Positions 19,015 through 28,218 of a stretch of DNA of 64,000 bases are shown here, one piece after another. The notes beneath the pieces were generated by a model. The model saw only the letters and a list, made by a program, of their open reading frames with translations. It was not told the origin of the DNA and searched no databases. A program made the position numbers and the translations under genes. The first letter of the stretch is position 1. Each line of letters begins with the position of its first letter. Origin of the DNA: CBDHFQ01 sp965262565 (GTDB lineage: Bacteria; Bacteroidota; Bacteroidia; J057); NCBI GenBank assembly GCA_965262565.1, contig CBDHFQ010000005.1, positions 124,001 through 188,000 of the forward strand. Direction: 5' to 3'.

Positions 19015-19922
19015 GGTACTCTGTTTTCTAAATAGGTTAACCAAAAAGACGTTCGCTCAGATATGACCTTTTCCATTTCTTCATAAATAGCTGTCGAAGA
19101 TTTTACGTTCAATTCATCAATAGACTGATTTATTTCTATGGCTAAATCTCCACTTGGATCATCTATCCAATCCCACATATAATCTGCCACTATAGCTAAA
19201 ACGATACTGGCCCCCATAGACCAATAAGAATTTAGAGCTCCGACCTCTAAGATCCCCAGAGAAATCCCAATTCTAATCATGACTTGAGTAGCCACGTAAC
19301 TGGCTAATTCCGATGCACCGAATTTCACTGCCGTTTTTATCCCGTCCCATTCTGCCTCATCGGCAATGGTACTTACAGCTTGACTAAAATGTGCTTCAAT
19401 AGAAGGTATTTCCTCCACCTGAATAGCTTCTCCTTCTATTATCTCTTCTAATTCTACGGCTAAACTGTTCTCAATCTCTTTTAATCTGTGAACTGAACTC
19501 GAAATCGCAAGTTCTATTTGGTGGGTTAAGTTGCTTTCCGAAAGAATGTGCTGTTCAAATAGGTCTCGAATGTATTCTTCATGTTCATTACTGCCCATAA
19601 CCGAGGATTTAACTAATACCCACTTACTTCTAAGAGATAAGATTTCTTCGGCAAAGACCTTCGAACCCGATTTTTTCTCTTCTACAAAAGAGGAGAACGC
19701 CTGTATATTTTCATCTAAGGCCGCTAAAGCCATTTGCTCAGCAAAATAAATCCGGTCCTGACAAGCGGAAATGATTTCTGCTCTACTCCGTTCAGGGACT
19801 TCTGACTGCGGTGGATCATTAATCTTTCTTTGTTCTAATAGAAAATCGGCTAGCCCTACCGCCCACAGAGCAGTCAATAAAATAATTAATGCAGATAGGA
19901 TTATATAGACTTTTTTGTTCAT
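19011..19922 (-). CDS. membrane-anchored protein of unknown function, coupled to the next gene
   Basis: 303 aa. A membrane segment at residues 5-27 anchors the protein. A largely helical, acidic region follows (about 45-195, for example EEIIEGEAIQVEEIPSIE), then two hydrophobic stretches at about 202-228 and 235-252 ending in YMWDWIDDP, and a helical tail. The Gly/Ala-rich hydrophobic pair could insert in a membrane. No known domain is recognised. Its stop overlaps the start of the next gene by four bases. On the other side, it is divergent from the EACC1-like/HExxH gene pair across 358 bases. Confidence 0.65.
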   Translation of the reverse strand: MNKKVYIILSALIILLTALWAVGLADFLLEQRKINDPPQSEVPERSRAEIISACQDRIYFAEQMALAALDENIQAFSSFVEEKKSGSKVFAEEILSLRSKWVLVKSSVMGSNEHEEYIRDLFEQHILSESNLTHQIELAISSSVHRLKEIENSLAVELEEIIEGEAIQVEEIPSIEAHFSQAVSTIADEAEWDGIKTAVKFGASELASYVATQVMIRIGISLGILEVGALNSYWSMGASIVLAIVADYMWDWIDDPSGDLAIEINQSIDELNVKSSTAIYEEMEKVISERTSFWLTYLENRVP

Positions 19923-20280
19923 ATCACTTTTAGTTAAGATGATCTACCTGTAAAATGGCTCCTGATCATCGAATAAATCCATTTGAATATTTGACTTTAT
20001 AACAAAATAAGATCAACAGGATCATTTTAGATTGTCGACAATAGTTAGTGAGAAAATATTCCTAAACGTTATAACTTGAAACAAAAATTTTTAGAAAAAT
20101 TTTCTTCTATTTATCATTCATACAAAGATCAAAAATACTAAATAAAATAGCCAAATGTTAATTTTATTGGTATAATTATTTTTTATATCCTAACTGCCAA
20201 TGGCTACTTGAAGAAAAATACCCCTTACACAGATATTCAAGAAAATTTACCTTATTTAAAGTGAGCAAAACGTATAACTC
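19923..20280. other. divergent intergenic region
   Basis: 358 AT-rich bases between two divergent gene pairs. It must hold both promoters. A short inverted repeat of A and T runs lies around 20085-20105. No ORF or RNA gene is visible. Confidence 0.45.
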
Positions 20281-20679
20281 ATGAATACATCTTTAGAAAC
20301 TGCTAATCCCTTTTTAATTATTTGTTATGCCAATGAGGAAGAGCTCCTTAGTGAAATTGGCGATGCGCTTTTGCCTATGGTGGAAAAAGCAGAAGAACCG
20401 GAAGAGGTGGACTCTCCCGCTATGCTCAATCTTGATCCTGCCACGATTGCTCAAACCGTTTGGGAGATGCTTATAGTCTTCGGCTCAGTAAAAGCATCTC
20501 TGGAAGCTATTCAGCTAATTATACAACTCTTAAGGGACAGATCCACTAAAGGTAAAACCGCGACCGTCGAATTTACGATCCCTTCAGGTGTTACCATTAA
20601 GCTGGAAGGTAATATGTCGCCCGAAGAAGTAGCTAAAGCAGTAGCATCGTATCAATCTGCTTTTAAAGAAGATGAGTAA
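20281..20679 (+). CDS. small EACC1-like protein (putative effector-associated component)
   Basis: 132 aa, soluble and without a signal peptide. The order is a short beta strand (FLIICYA), an acidic linker, a long helix (about 55-88, with SLEAIQLIIQLLRDR), a beta hairpin (TATVEFTIPSGVTIKLEG) and a final helix (SPEEVAKAVASYQ). This order resembles the effector-associated constant component (EACC1) proteins that accompany effector genes in conflict systems of multicellular bacteria. The assignment rests on pattern and context, not a profile match. Its end overlaps the next gene by eight bases (ATGAGTAA), so the two are translationally coupled. Confidence 0.55.
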   Translation: MNTSLETANPFLIICYANEEELLSEIGDALLPMVEKAEEPEEVDSPAMLNLDPATIAQTVWEMLIVFGSVKASLEAIQLIIQLLRDRSTKGKTATVEFTIPSGVTIKLEGNMSPEEVAKAVASYQSAFKEDE

Positions 20680-22153
20680 AGCACATGAAATCAGCTGGTG
20701 GGGTGGCTTAGATCTTCACACCTTTGGCGTATGGATTAGTCTGGATAAGGTATTTGACTTACCTAATTTTGAGGAAGCAAGAATCCTCTTCATGAAAACC
20801 TTAGTTCAAGCTCCCACCCAGGAACATGTCGACTTTGTACATTCACTTTCCTCGAATCAAGATAAATATTTAGCCCTCACCTTATTTACGGTTTTCCAAC
20901 ACGAGTGGAGGCATTGGTATGATTTTACTTCAACTCCTTTTGGTATGTTCCGCCTTGCTCAGTTGGCCGCCTTTTATGCCAGAATGGCTCGGGCATATAA
21001 TGAATTGAGCCATCTACCTCACCTCTACACTCCATTAACCCGTTGGTTCCACAAATCCCATATTGTGCAGAGGCTTCACCCGGATATTGGCACATTACCT
21101 CCCCTCACTCATCAAATGCTTTCTCAAACCCTTCCTATACTTGCTAGCTCTAATCGCGAACTTTACTTTCGATCTACCATCCACGGAATAAGTATTTCCA
21201 CTTCTCAAATATTGGAAAGCCTCGCTATGCTCCAACAAGAGAAAGCAATTGCGGAGACTTTTGGAATGGATGCGGTCTATTTAGTTCGCACTACAATCAA
21301 ACACATGGACAGTGGTCCATCTTATTACGCTCCTATTGATCTGCTGAATCAATTGGGATATACCCGTCCAACATTACAGACCCGAATATTGGAAACTACC
21401 CTGTTCTCAAATTACGGTGTTTTTGGTCTAAACAGTCCGCGCTTCCCTTCTGAAATTCTCAAGGAATTACTCGAAGAGCTGGACGGAACCCAGGAATTTC
21501 ATGCTTGTATGGAAAAGCTGGATCAGTATAAAATCATTACATTTTCCCCTAAAGAAGCCTTTGAATTGAGCTATGCAGCTATAACGAATATGCTGGACAA
21601 AATGACGGCATCAGCAGTATTTTATCCCCAAAATTCATTTACTCATCGCGTGCTAAATGTCCTAGGAAAAGCCCTAAGTTCAGCCTTTCTTCAGGGAGGT
21701 ATTAGGCGGTATGGAAAAGAAATCCTGAAGGAACAAACCCAAGAAGTAGCAATCCCTCCTCCAGATCCCTACACATTTTATCCAGTCCTTATGGTGGAAG
21801 GTTATCCAGGATTAATTACTTCTGATAGGTTCGCATTTCCTATTACAACCTTAGCTGGCACCTATTTTGATTCCAGAACAGCGTTGGATCACTTTATAGA
21901 TAGTATGAAACTGGATGGATTTAATATGCCTATCGATCAAAAAGGCCAAACTACCTATAAAATGCATGCGGTTTGGTCTCCTACCATGGACAATCCAGAA
22001 CAGCTTCCTCCCTATTTTCAGCTTACCTATATTTTTCAAGAACTCATGTATCTGAAGGGAATCATCTTCGGCAAGCAGACCATTTCTCCATTTACCTACT
22101 TTTTTACCGCTGAAGCCTACGCAAAGGAGTTGGGGCAGAAGTTGTCCTACTAA
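20672..22153 (+). CDS. HExxH-containing putative metallopeptidase coupled to the EACC1-like gene
   Basis: 493 aa, cytoplasmic by lack of a signal peptide. FQHEWRHWYDF gives His77-Glu78-x-x-His81, a possible zinc motif inside a predicted helix. A conserved-looking helix with ILESLAMLQQEKAIAE places Glu182 about 100 residues later, a plausible third ligand of the gluzincin type. The rest is mainly helical, and the C-terminus is rich in aromatic residues. I do not recognise a named family. The start is fixed by the overlap with the preceding gene. With its small partner it resembles a two-gene regulator/effector pair. A non-peptidase role of the motif remains possible. Confidence 0.6.
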   Translation: MSKAHEISWWGGLDLHTFGVWISLDKVFDLPNFEEARILFMKTLVQAPTQEHVDFVHSLSSNQDKYLALTLFTVFQHEWRHWYDFTSTPFGMFRLAQLAAFYARMARAYNELSHLPHLYTPLTRWFHKSHIVQRLHPDIGTLPPLTHQMLSQTLPILASSNRELYFRSTIHGISISTSQILESLAMLQQEKAIAETFGMDAVYLVRTTIKHMDSGPSYYAPIDLLNQLGYTRPTLQTRILETTLFSNYGVFGLNSPRFPSEILKELLEELDGTQEFHACMEKLDQYKIITFSPKEAFELSYAAITNMLDKMTASAVFYPQNSFTHRVLNVLGKALSSAFLQGGIRRYGKEILKEQTQEVAIPPPDPYTFYPVLMVEGYPGLITSDRFAFPITTLAGTYFDSRTALDHFIDSMKLDGFNMPIDQKGQTTYKMHAVWSPTMDNPEQLPPYFQLTYIFQELMYLKGIIFGKQTISPFTYFFTAEAYAKELGQKLSY

Positions 22154-22196
22154 TCCTCCCCCACCACTTTTTATTTGGAAGAAACATTAATATTTA

Positions 22197-22231
22197 ATAT
22201 CTTCGATTTAAAGATATCTTCGATTCGAAGA
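22197..22231 (+). promoter_or_regulatory. double palindrome, likely PadR operator
   Basis: ATATCTT (22197-22203) and AAGATAT (22211-22217) form one inverted repeat. TCTTCGA (22217-22223) and TCGAAGA (22225-22231) form a second, overlapping it by one base. They lie 14 bases before the PadR start codon. PadR proteins bind such palindromes in their own promoters, so this is probably an autoregulatory operator. Confidence 0.7.
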
Positions 22232-22245
22232 CTTAAAATATCGTT

Positions 22246-22536
22246 ATGCTAACAGTGAATGAAATTCAGATTTTGGGATCTTTAATGACCAAAGATATGT
22301 ATGGATTGGAGATTATTCAATTTTTAAAGGAGCGGGTGAATAAGTCCATTCTTCTGGGGAGCCTGTATAATGTCCTTAGAAGATTGGAAAAGAAAGGATT
22401 TGTAAAAAGCTATTTCGATGATCAAGTAGAAAACAGAGGAGGAAATAGAAGAAGGTATTATAGCATTTCGGCTGAAGGAACTGCTGCATTTACAGATAGC
22501 GTAAATAGTCTACAACCCATTTTTAGCCTCGCATAG
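22246..22536 (+). CDS. PadR family transcriptional regulator
   Basis: 96 aa, a minimal winged-helix PadR protein without a long C-terminal helix domain. Residues include LMTKDMYGLEIIQFLKERV, then LLGSLYNVLRRLEKKGFVKS and a wing with GGNRRRYYSISAEG. It likely represses its own gene and the following membrane protein gene, 33 bases downstream, through the palindromes just upstream. The inducing signal is unknown. Similar PadR plus membrane protein pairs are common in Bacteroidota. Confidence 0.88.
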   Translation: MLTVNEIQILGSLMTKDMYGLEIIQFLKERVNKSILLGSLYNVLRRLEKKGFVKSYFDDQVENRGGNRRRYYSISAEGTAAFTDSVNSLQPIFSLA

Positions 22537-22569
22537 CGCATTGGCACAAAACAACCAAGCCCAACGACC

Positions 22570-23193
22570 ATGATTACTGATAACAACAAAGAACAGATGA
22601 GTATCAAACTTCGCTCTTCCTACCCCAAACATAAACCGAATTTTTCCTTTATCAATGATCTTAAAGGCTTTATGGAGGCTAAAGAAAAGAGTTATCAGTC
22701 CTTCCCTAAAACAAAGCCTAACTTTTCGTTTGACGTTAAGGGGATGCTGGCTCCCAAGTGCCGAAAACATATCCTCCTTCACAGATTTCTCTCTATGCTG
22801 GTAGGAGTGATTAATATACTCAGCTTTGTACCACAGATAATTGAAGACCCTATTCTGGCATACTATGTCTCATTGGGTTGTATTTTGTTTATTGTTATTT
22901 GTGCATTTAGCCTTACTGCCTACGATTATAAGAAGGAATTAGGAGAGATGTATTCCAGACTAAATGTTCGATATGTCAGAAACTTATTAAGAAATGTTAT
23001 GACCTATCAGGGTTTCCTTTCTCACAGATATCAAGAGGAATATGTAGGAGATCTTTGGGAACTCTTCTACCACCTAAAGGAAGAACATCATCATTTACTC
23101 TGGATATATATTGTTTTTGCTGTTCACTTTTTGAGTATGGTCGTAGCAGTGATTAGAATGAAACTTGAAGCGTTTTTATCTAATGAGAGGTAA
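22570..23193 (+). CDS. PadR-associated membrane protein with duplicated N-terminal peptide
   Basis: 207 aa. The cytoplasmic N-terminus carries the same peptide twice: SYPKHKPNFSF at 17-27 and SFPKTKPNFSF at 44-54. Hydrophobic segments lie at about 70-90, 96-117 and 172-192. A charged region between the last two contains RYQEEYVGDLWELFYHLKEE. There is no transporter or enzyme signature. The position right behind a PadR gene suggests that it is the regulated target, perhaps a stress or drug-response membrane protein. A terminator follows the gene. Confidence 0.65.
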   Translation: MITDNNKEQMSIKLRSSYPKHKPNFSFINDLKGFMEAKEKSYQSFPKTKPNFSFDVKGMLAPKCRKHILLHRFLSMLVGVINILSFVPQIIEDPILAYYVSLGCILFIVICAFSLTAYDYKKELGEMYSRLNVRYVRNLLRNVMTYQGFLSHRYQEEYVGDLWELFYHLKEEHHHLLWIYIVFAVHFLSMVVAVIRMKLEAFLSNER

Positions 23194-23255
23194 GTTCGGC
23201 TAATGTTTGGAAATCATATCTGAGTATTGTTGTGGCTAAAGGAAAATTAATTGAT

Positions 23256-23280
23256 AAAGCCCACTTTTCGGTGGGCTTTT
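23256..23280. terminator. bidirectional terminator
   Basis: AAAGCCCAC at 23256-23264 pairs with GTGGGCTTT at 23271-23279 around TTTTCG. A T-run follows on the plus strand. It separates the PadR operon from the convergent beta-helix gene. Confidence 0.85.
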
Positions 23281-23323
23281 ATATTGAAGTGTATGGTGCG
23301 GTGGTATTTTTAATTTAATTCTA

Positions 23324-25984
23324 TTAAGGATGTACCAATTTAATATGCTCACTTTTTCCTTCAGGCATTTGTACATTCAAGATATATATGCCTGTAGGTA
23401 AAGAGAAAGGCACCTTCCATGCTACTTCCTGAACTCCACTTCTAATGCGGACTGATGTTTGTGCCACTTCTTTTCCCTGAATATCCATTAACATCAAGTC
23501 CAGAGATCCTGGTTTTTCTCCCTCCACATTCAACCTAATTTGATCTAAAAAAGGATTGACATAGCTCAAAATTACCCCTTTGCCAACTATCAGATCAGGC
23601 TGATTTGAGGTAACTACTCCTTCAAAATCTGATTCTATTGCTCCAATATCTACGATGGAACGCTGTAAACGATCATTACCTACAAAATCAACTCCCGGAA
23701 GATCTGAACGATTGAAGCCTTTGTTCTGTATGCCTCCCAGAGAATCGTATTCGGTGAGACTTAGGATACGAAAAGGAGTGCCAATGGGGAAAAATTCCTC
23801 GTAATCCTGATTCTCAAATCTAATGGTATCGGAATTATGTGAATGGATTAAGAACATTCGCTTTGGTCCATCTACTAATTGAACGAATTGAAATTTAAAG
23901 GTATCAATAGGCAGATTTAAGCTATCATCAATTAAGAAAAACCGATCACGTGTCGTTTGAGTAAATGAGTTGGTCACCACACCACTATCGAGCACATGAA
24001 AAAACGGTTGGGCCTCTATATTATTCGCTGCCTCATCCAGATTATTCAAGCCTGCAATATCTAGGGTATCTGTTTTATCATCTCTGAGCACTCCTATACC
24101 ATTATCAAAAAAGGCATTATTTATTAAATCATTAGCTGTAATGTTTGTGCCAAGAGTAAGATCTTCAAATATACCCCATCCATCATTATATGCGATGAGA
24201 TTATTCGTAAAGTCCGCCTGCCCATTGACTGAACCTGTCATCAGGAACCCATCTTTAGCATTTCCAACCACTGTATTATTTAACCACACTAAACTATCAT
24301 TAGGATTTCTGATCTGACGAAGTTTCACACCTACGGAGTCATTCGCTGCGATGATATTATTCATAGCACTTAAATCACCAGAAGCCTCATAATCAATCCC
24401 GAGAATGTTGCTCCCCGCTACCAAATTTCTATGGATGGTCGGGCCTATCTCATTTGTAAAGGATAGGCTCATTCCGATATCGTTATAATAAAATTTATTG
24501 TTTCTGATTAAGGGAGAATTCTCCTGACTGGCAAAAGCATTGATTCCTATGTCATTTCCCACGAAAGTGTTATTTGTGATAATAGCATCTCCATTAGGGA
24601 AATTAAAGCCCGTTTGCTCCGTCGTGTATACCGCCGCATTTTGATTGGAAGCAAGTCTACATTTATTCAACTGCAGGACGCCAGCTCTGGATCGCACAAT
24701 CAATCCACCGGTGGATCTTCCTCCATATCGGATCACACAGTCCTCCAACCGTAACCATCCTGCTGTCCCATCCCCAATAAACCCTACCCTAAATCCTCCC
24801 CAGTCTCCCGGATTCGGATCGTCAAAACTCGTCGTATCCCCATAGGCTCTATCATTTATCGACGTAAAAACGACATTTTCTGCATTTAAAGTCCCTCCAC
24901 TAATAATGATATTGCTTCCACTACCAAATTTGAACACAGAACCTGATGCTAAAGTAAGCACTGAAGGATCATTGATAAATAGGGGATATTCAAACACCAT
25001 TGCCATCGTGCTATCCAAACTGATGTAAGCTGAATCAGTTACAGTCATAGAACCTGTTGTGAAGGTATTGATGACATTGAAATCATTATTATCTGCTACA
25101 TTGCCCGAAATTTCTTTAATAGCTCCTCCTGAAAGTAGTACTGGAGTTCCGCACCATTTGTAGAAGTTGGTAGGACAGATAATATTTGAAAACTTATTAT
25201 TTTTTAGAATGATTTCAGGAACGTTAGAAATACTCAATGCCCTTCCCACGATACCATCGAAGGTACAATCCTCTATTTGCAGTATCCCTAAATTTGAAAA
25301 GGTAATTTCCAACAAATCGTGTCCGTCTCTCCCAGCCGAAGTAAACGTACAATTTAGGATTTTCAGGGTATCTGATATTTGCTGCGGGGAATTTAATCGC
25401 CATAGAAAAAAGGCTTCTTCACTCTGATGGTCGAAAGAACAATTCTGAAAAATAGCCTTTCTATAAGATCCTATACTTCCTAAAGTAGTTGCCACTGTAC
25501 TGAAACTGGTATTATATATCTCCACATCCGAAGTGATGGCGGAGATATTCCCCACAGAGTTTTCTGTACGATACGAACAGTCCTCCATAAATAAGGAAGA
25601 GGTATCCCTGAAACTCAAAACGGCATTATTTAAGATGTCATATCCCGAAATGGAGAGCGAACCTCCATTTTGCACGGCCATTGAAAAGGTCAATTCAATT
25701 CTATCATTTCCGGATCCGGCAGGAACGAATACCAGTTCACTATTTACATTCACATTGGATTCAAAGATGAAAGGTGGTCCGGGTTCTAATCCTGCACACG
25801 ATCCATAATCATTCTGGTAAGATCCATCCAGCGTCAAAGGATCGTCGATATTTAGTCCTGTCAAGGTAAAATTGCAAGGATCTGCATCCGTGGGATTTAG
25901 TACTCGATTCATGTAAACGATACCGAATACGGACTGCCAACTCAGGCATAAGATGGTACAAAATACTAAGGAAAAATGTTGCAT
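23324..25984 (-). CDS. T9SS-sorted right-handed beta-helix protein
   Basis: 886 aa with a signal peptide (to SVFG). Most of the length consists of parallel beta-helix rungs with recurring N-x-F and N-N-x-I/F patterns (for example IIANDSVGVKLRQI and NTFVGNDIGINAF), the layout of right-handed beta-helix and pectate lyase-like proteins. The C-terminal ~85 residues (VGKGVILSYVNPF, then SLPTGIYILNVQM) are a T9SS type A sorting domain. It is therefore a secreted or surface protein that may bind or cut polysaccharide. No catalytic residues can be assigned. It converges with the PadR operon. Confidence 0.8.
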   Translation of the reverse strand: MQHFSLVFCTILCLSWQSVFGIVYMNRVLNPTDADPCNFTLTGLNIDDPLTLDGSYQNDYGSCAGLEPGPPFIFESNVNVNSELVFVPAGSGNDRIELTFSMAVQNGGSLSISGYDILNNAVLSFRDTSSLFMEDCSYRTENSVGNISAITSDVEIYNTSFSTVATTLGSIGSYRKAIFQNCSFDHQSEEAFFLWRLNSPQQISDTLKILNCTFTSAGRDGHDLLEITFSNLGILQIEDCTFDGIVGRALSISNVPEIILKNNKFSNIICPTNFYKWCGTPVLLSGGAIKEISGNVADNNDFNVINTFTTGSMTVTDSAYISLDSTMAMVFEYPLFINDPSVLTLASGSVFKFGSGSNIIISGGTLNAENVVFTSINDRAYGDTTSFDDPNPGDWGGFRVGFIGDGTAGWLRLEDCVIRYGGRSTGGLIVRSRAGVLQLNKCRLASNQNAAVYTTEQTGFNFPNGDAIITNNTFVGNDIGINAFASQENSPLIRNNKFYYNDIGMSLSFTNEIGPTIHRNLVAGSNILGIDYEASGDLSAMNNIIAANDSVGVKLRQIRNPNDSLVWLNNTVVGNAKDGFLMTGSVNGQADFTNNLIAYNDGWGIFEDLTLGTNITANDLINNAFFDNGIGVLRDDKTDTLDIAGLNNLDEAANNIEAQPFFHVLDSGVVTNSFTQTTRDRFFLIDDSLNLPIDTFKFQFVQLVDGPKRMFLIHSHNSDTIRFENQDYEEFFPIGTPFRILSLTEYDSLGGIQNKGFNRSDLPGVDFVGNDRLQRSIVDIGAIESDFEGVVTSNQPDLIVGKGVILSYVNPFLDQIRLNVEGEKPGSLDLMLMDIQGKEVAQTSVRIRSGVQEVAWKVPFSLPTGIYILNVQMPEGKSEHIKLVHP

Positions 25985-26342
25985 AATAAATATTGATCTG
26001 CTTTTACAAGAGATTAAGCAAATAGACCTTTGTGGATATAGCTAGCTTACTATCTGTGTTAGAATATATTAACGCACTAATGGGAACCTATATTTCCCTT
26101 GTTGAGCTGTCAGTTTGTGTTATTAATGAAAGACGAACAGACATAACAGAAGTACTCAGGATGGAGTCATTTTTTTTGTGCCAATGATTCATGAATGCCT
26201 TTTAACAAATAAGTACAACCTTATTCCTGTCCTGTATTCTGATTTTGAGGGATTTTTGGCCAGATAATATCTACTTTTTTTCGTAGCTTCCATTTCACTC
26301 TCTCGGTCTCATTTGATCTTCTATATAAAGAACTACTACACG
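25985..26342. other. divergent intergenic region
   Basis: 358 bases between the beta-helix gene and the isomerase-like gene. Both promoters must lie here. No ORF, RNA gene or strong repeat is visible. Confidence 0.45.
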
Positions 26343-27389
26343 ATGAACAGTAAATACCAACAATCACGTCGACAATTTTTAGGTACTGCAGGGATGATGT
26401 TGGCTGGGTCAGCCTTAGGGGCTTCCTATCTCAAAGCAGCACCTGCTATTCTCAAATATCCTCGTACCCCTTCATCTCTCATTGAAGGAGTTCAAATAGG
26501 TGTCATCACATACTCATTTAGAAGTATGCCTGACCAAAGTGCTGAGGCCACCTTACAATATGTATTGGATAGTGGAATTAGTGCGATAGAACTTATGGGA
26601 GATCCTGCGGAACATTTTGCAGGCAAACCAGAAAGTCCGGTGGATCGCAGAACGTTTTACGGATTGATGAGAAAAGAGCGAAATAGAGAAGAGCTAAGTG
26701 AAAATGAAAAAAAAGAATTACAGGAGATGCGTGATTCCCTCACAGCTTATAGGGAGGAAGTAGCAGCATGGAGGACTAGCGTTTCTATGAAGCCTTTTAT
26801 CCAATTGAAAGATATGTATGAGAAGGCAGGGGTTAGTATATATGCATTTAAACCTGGTGCTTTTGGGATAAATAATAAAGACGCAGAAATAAATTATGGT
26901 ATTCGGGCTGCCAAAGCGCTAGGAGCAAGCCATATCACTCTAGAGCATCCAAGTGATGATGCCCATACGAGGAAGCTGGGCAATATGGCCGCCAAACATG
27001 ACATGTACGTGGCTTATCACGGGCATGAACAGCAAACCCCTACATTTTGGGACACAGCACTGGAACAATCCAAATATAACGCCCTAAATATCGATATTGG
27101 CCACTATGTAGCTGCTGGAAATGAGGATACTTTAGGAATTCTGAAGGAGAAATATAACAGGATTATGAGTATGCATATAAAGGACCGACAAACACCGGAA
27201 CATGGAAAAGGGAATTTAGTTTGGGGAAAAGGAGATACGCCACTGACTCAAGTGCTCCAACTCATGAGAGATAAACACTATTCCTTTCCTGCTACCATAG
27301 AATTAGAATATGATATTCCTAAAGATTCTGATGCTGTAAAAGAGGTGGCAAAATGTCTGGAATATTGCAGGAAGGCATTAGAGATATAA
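26343..27389 (+). CDS. Tat-exported sugar phosphate isomerase/epimerase-like TIM-barrel protein
   Basis: 348 aa from the ATG at 26343; an upstream TTG at 26313 would bury the signal. The N-terminus SRRQFLGTAGMMLAG is a twin-arginine signal, so the protein is exported folded. The body is the xylose isomerase-like TIM barrel (PF01261): ISAIELMGDPAEHF, ITLEHPSDDAH, YVAYHGHEQQTPT, NIDIGHYVAAG, MHIKDR and a final TIELEYDIP. The Glu, Asp, His and Glu positions suit a divalent metal site. Such Tat-exported members act on unknown sugars outside the cytoplasm. The gene is monocistronic as far as visible. Confidence 0.8.
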   Translation: MNSKYQQSRRQFLGTAGMMLAGSALGASYLKAAPAILKYPRTPSSLIEGVQIGVITYSFRSMPDQSAEATLQYVLDSGISAIELMGDPAEHFAGKPESPVDRRTFYGLMRKERNREELSENEKKELQEMRDSLTAYREEVAAWRTSVSMKPFIQLKDMYEKAGVSIYAFKPGAFGINNKDAEINYGIRAAKALGASHITLEHPSDDAHTRKLGNMAAKHDMYVAYHGHEQQTPTFWDTALEQSKYNALNIDIGHYVAAGNEDTLGILKEKYNRIMSMHIKDRQTPEHGKGNLVWGKGDTPLTQVLQLMRDKHYSFPATIELEYDIPKDSDAVKEVAKCLEYCRKALEI

Positions 27390-27514
27390 TTGCCAATGTA
27401 ATCACCCGGGAACAATCATTAACACCTTAGTAAAAAGCGGTTGTATTTGGTCATTGAAGCAAATAAGTGAACATCGTTTTCTAAAAGATTTTTTTTCAAT
27501 CGCCCATTAATCAC

Positions 27515-27955
27515 CTATTGCCGTAATATACATTCAACATATATATCTCTACAATTGACATAACCGTTCCTTCCATCCTCAGTGATGATAAAGGCCCAAA
27601 AATAATTTTCACCTGTGTCATGTAAATCAACTACTTCGGATATCATAGAATTTTTAAGAATAGGCTCTCCTACTTTTTGTGAATGTCGACTGGGATATTC
27701 CCTGAGATTCAAATCTACTTTTGTAAAAATGAAATCAATATCCGAAGCTTGAATCTTTAGCGTTTTATCTTTCTCAGAATTAGAGAAATAGTTGTAAGCA
27801 GGCTCTCCAACAATTAGGTGAACATATCCGGTATTAATACCAATTATTAATAGCATAAAAGTCAATAAGATAGTTCCTGCACCAACTTTAGTTAACATAC
27901 TCCATGCATCCTTACCTGAGAAAATCCACTTGATTAGGTTTTGAAGAGTGTCCAT
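27515..27955 (-). CDS. small membrane protein with SH3-like domain
   Basis: 146 aa. One membrane helix at about residues 25-43 follows a short cytoplasmic N-terminus, and an SH3b-like beta domain occupies about 80-140: VDLNLREYPSRHSQKVGEPI, then ENYFWAFI and GRNGYVNCRDIY. SH3b domains bind peptides or peptidoglycan. The gene is divergent from the EAD11-LRR gene across 263 bases, so it may be part of the same cluster. The function is unknown. Confidence 0.6.
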   Translation of the reverse strand: MDTLQNLIKWIFSGKDAWSMLTKVGAGTILLTFMLLIIGINTGYVHLIVGEPAYNYFSNSEKDKTLKIQASDIDFIFTKVDLNLREYPSRHSQKVGEPILKNSMISEVVDLHDTGENYFWAFIITEDGRNGYVNCRDIYVECILRQ

Positions 27956-28218
27956 AAAATCATATTAAGCTAATTTAGATAGCATAAATTAAATAAAAAG
28001 AAATAAATATGCAATAAAATTTAGCATAATACTAAATTAAAACTCTTTTATAGTATTAGATGTTATACTATTTATAATATATTATCCAGAAATATGCTAT
28101 ATAAGTTAGTCGATCTACTTAAAGCTGCTATCGATTCTTATTAATCAAGAGGAAAAATCCTATATCTTTTGGCCTCTGATAGATAAATATTAATTTATAC
28201 ATATCATGTAAGAGAATC

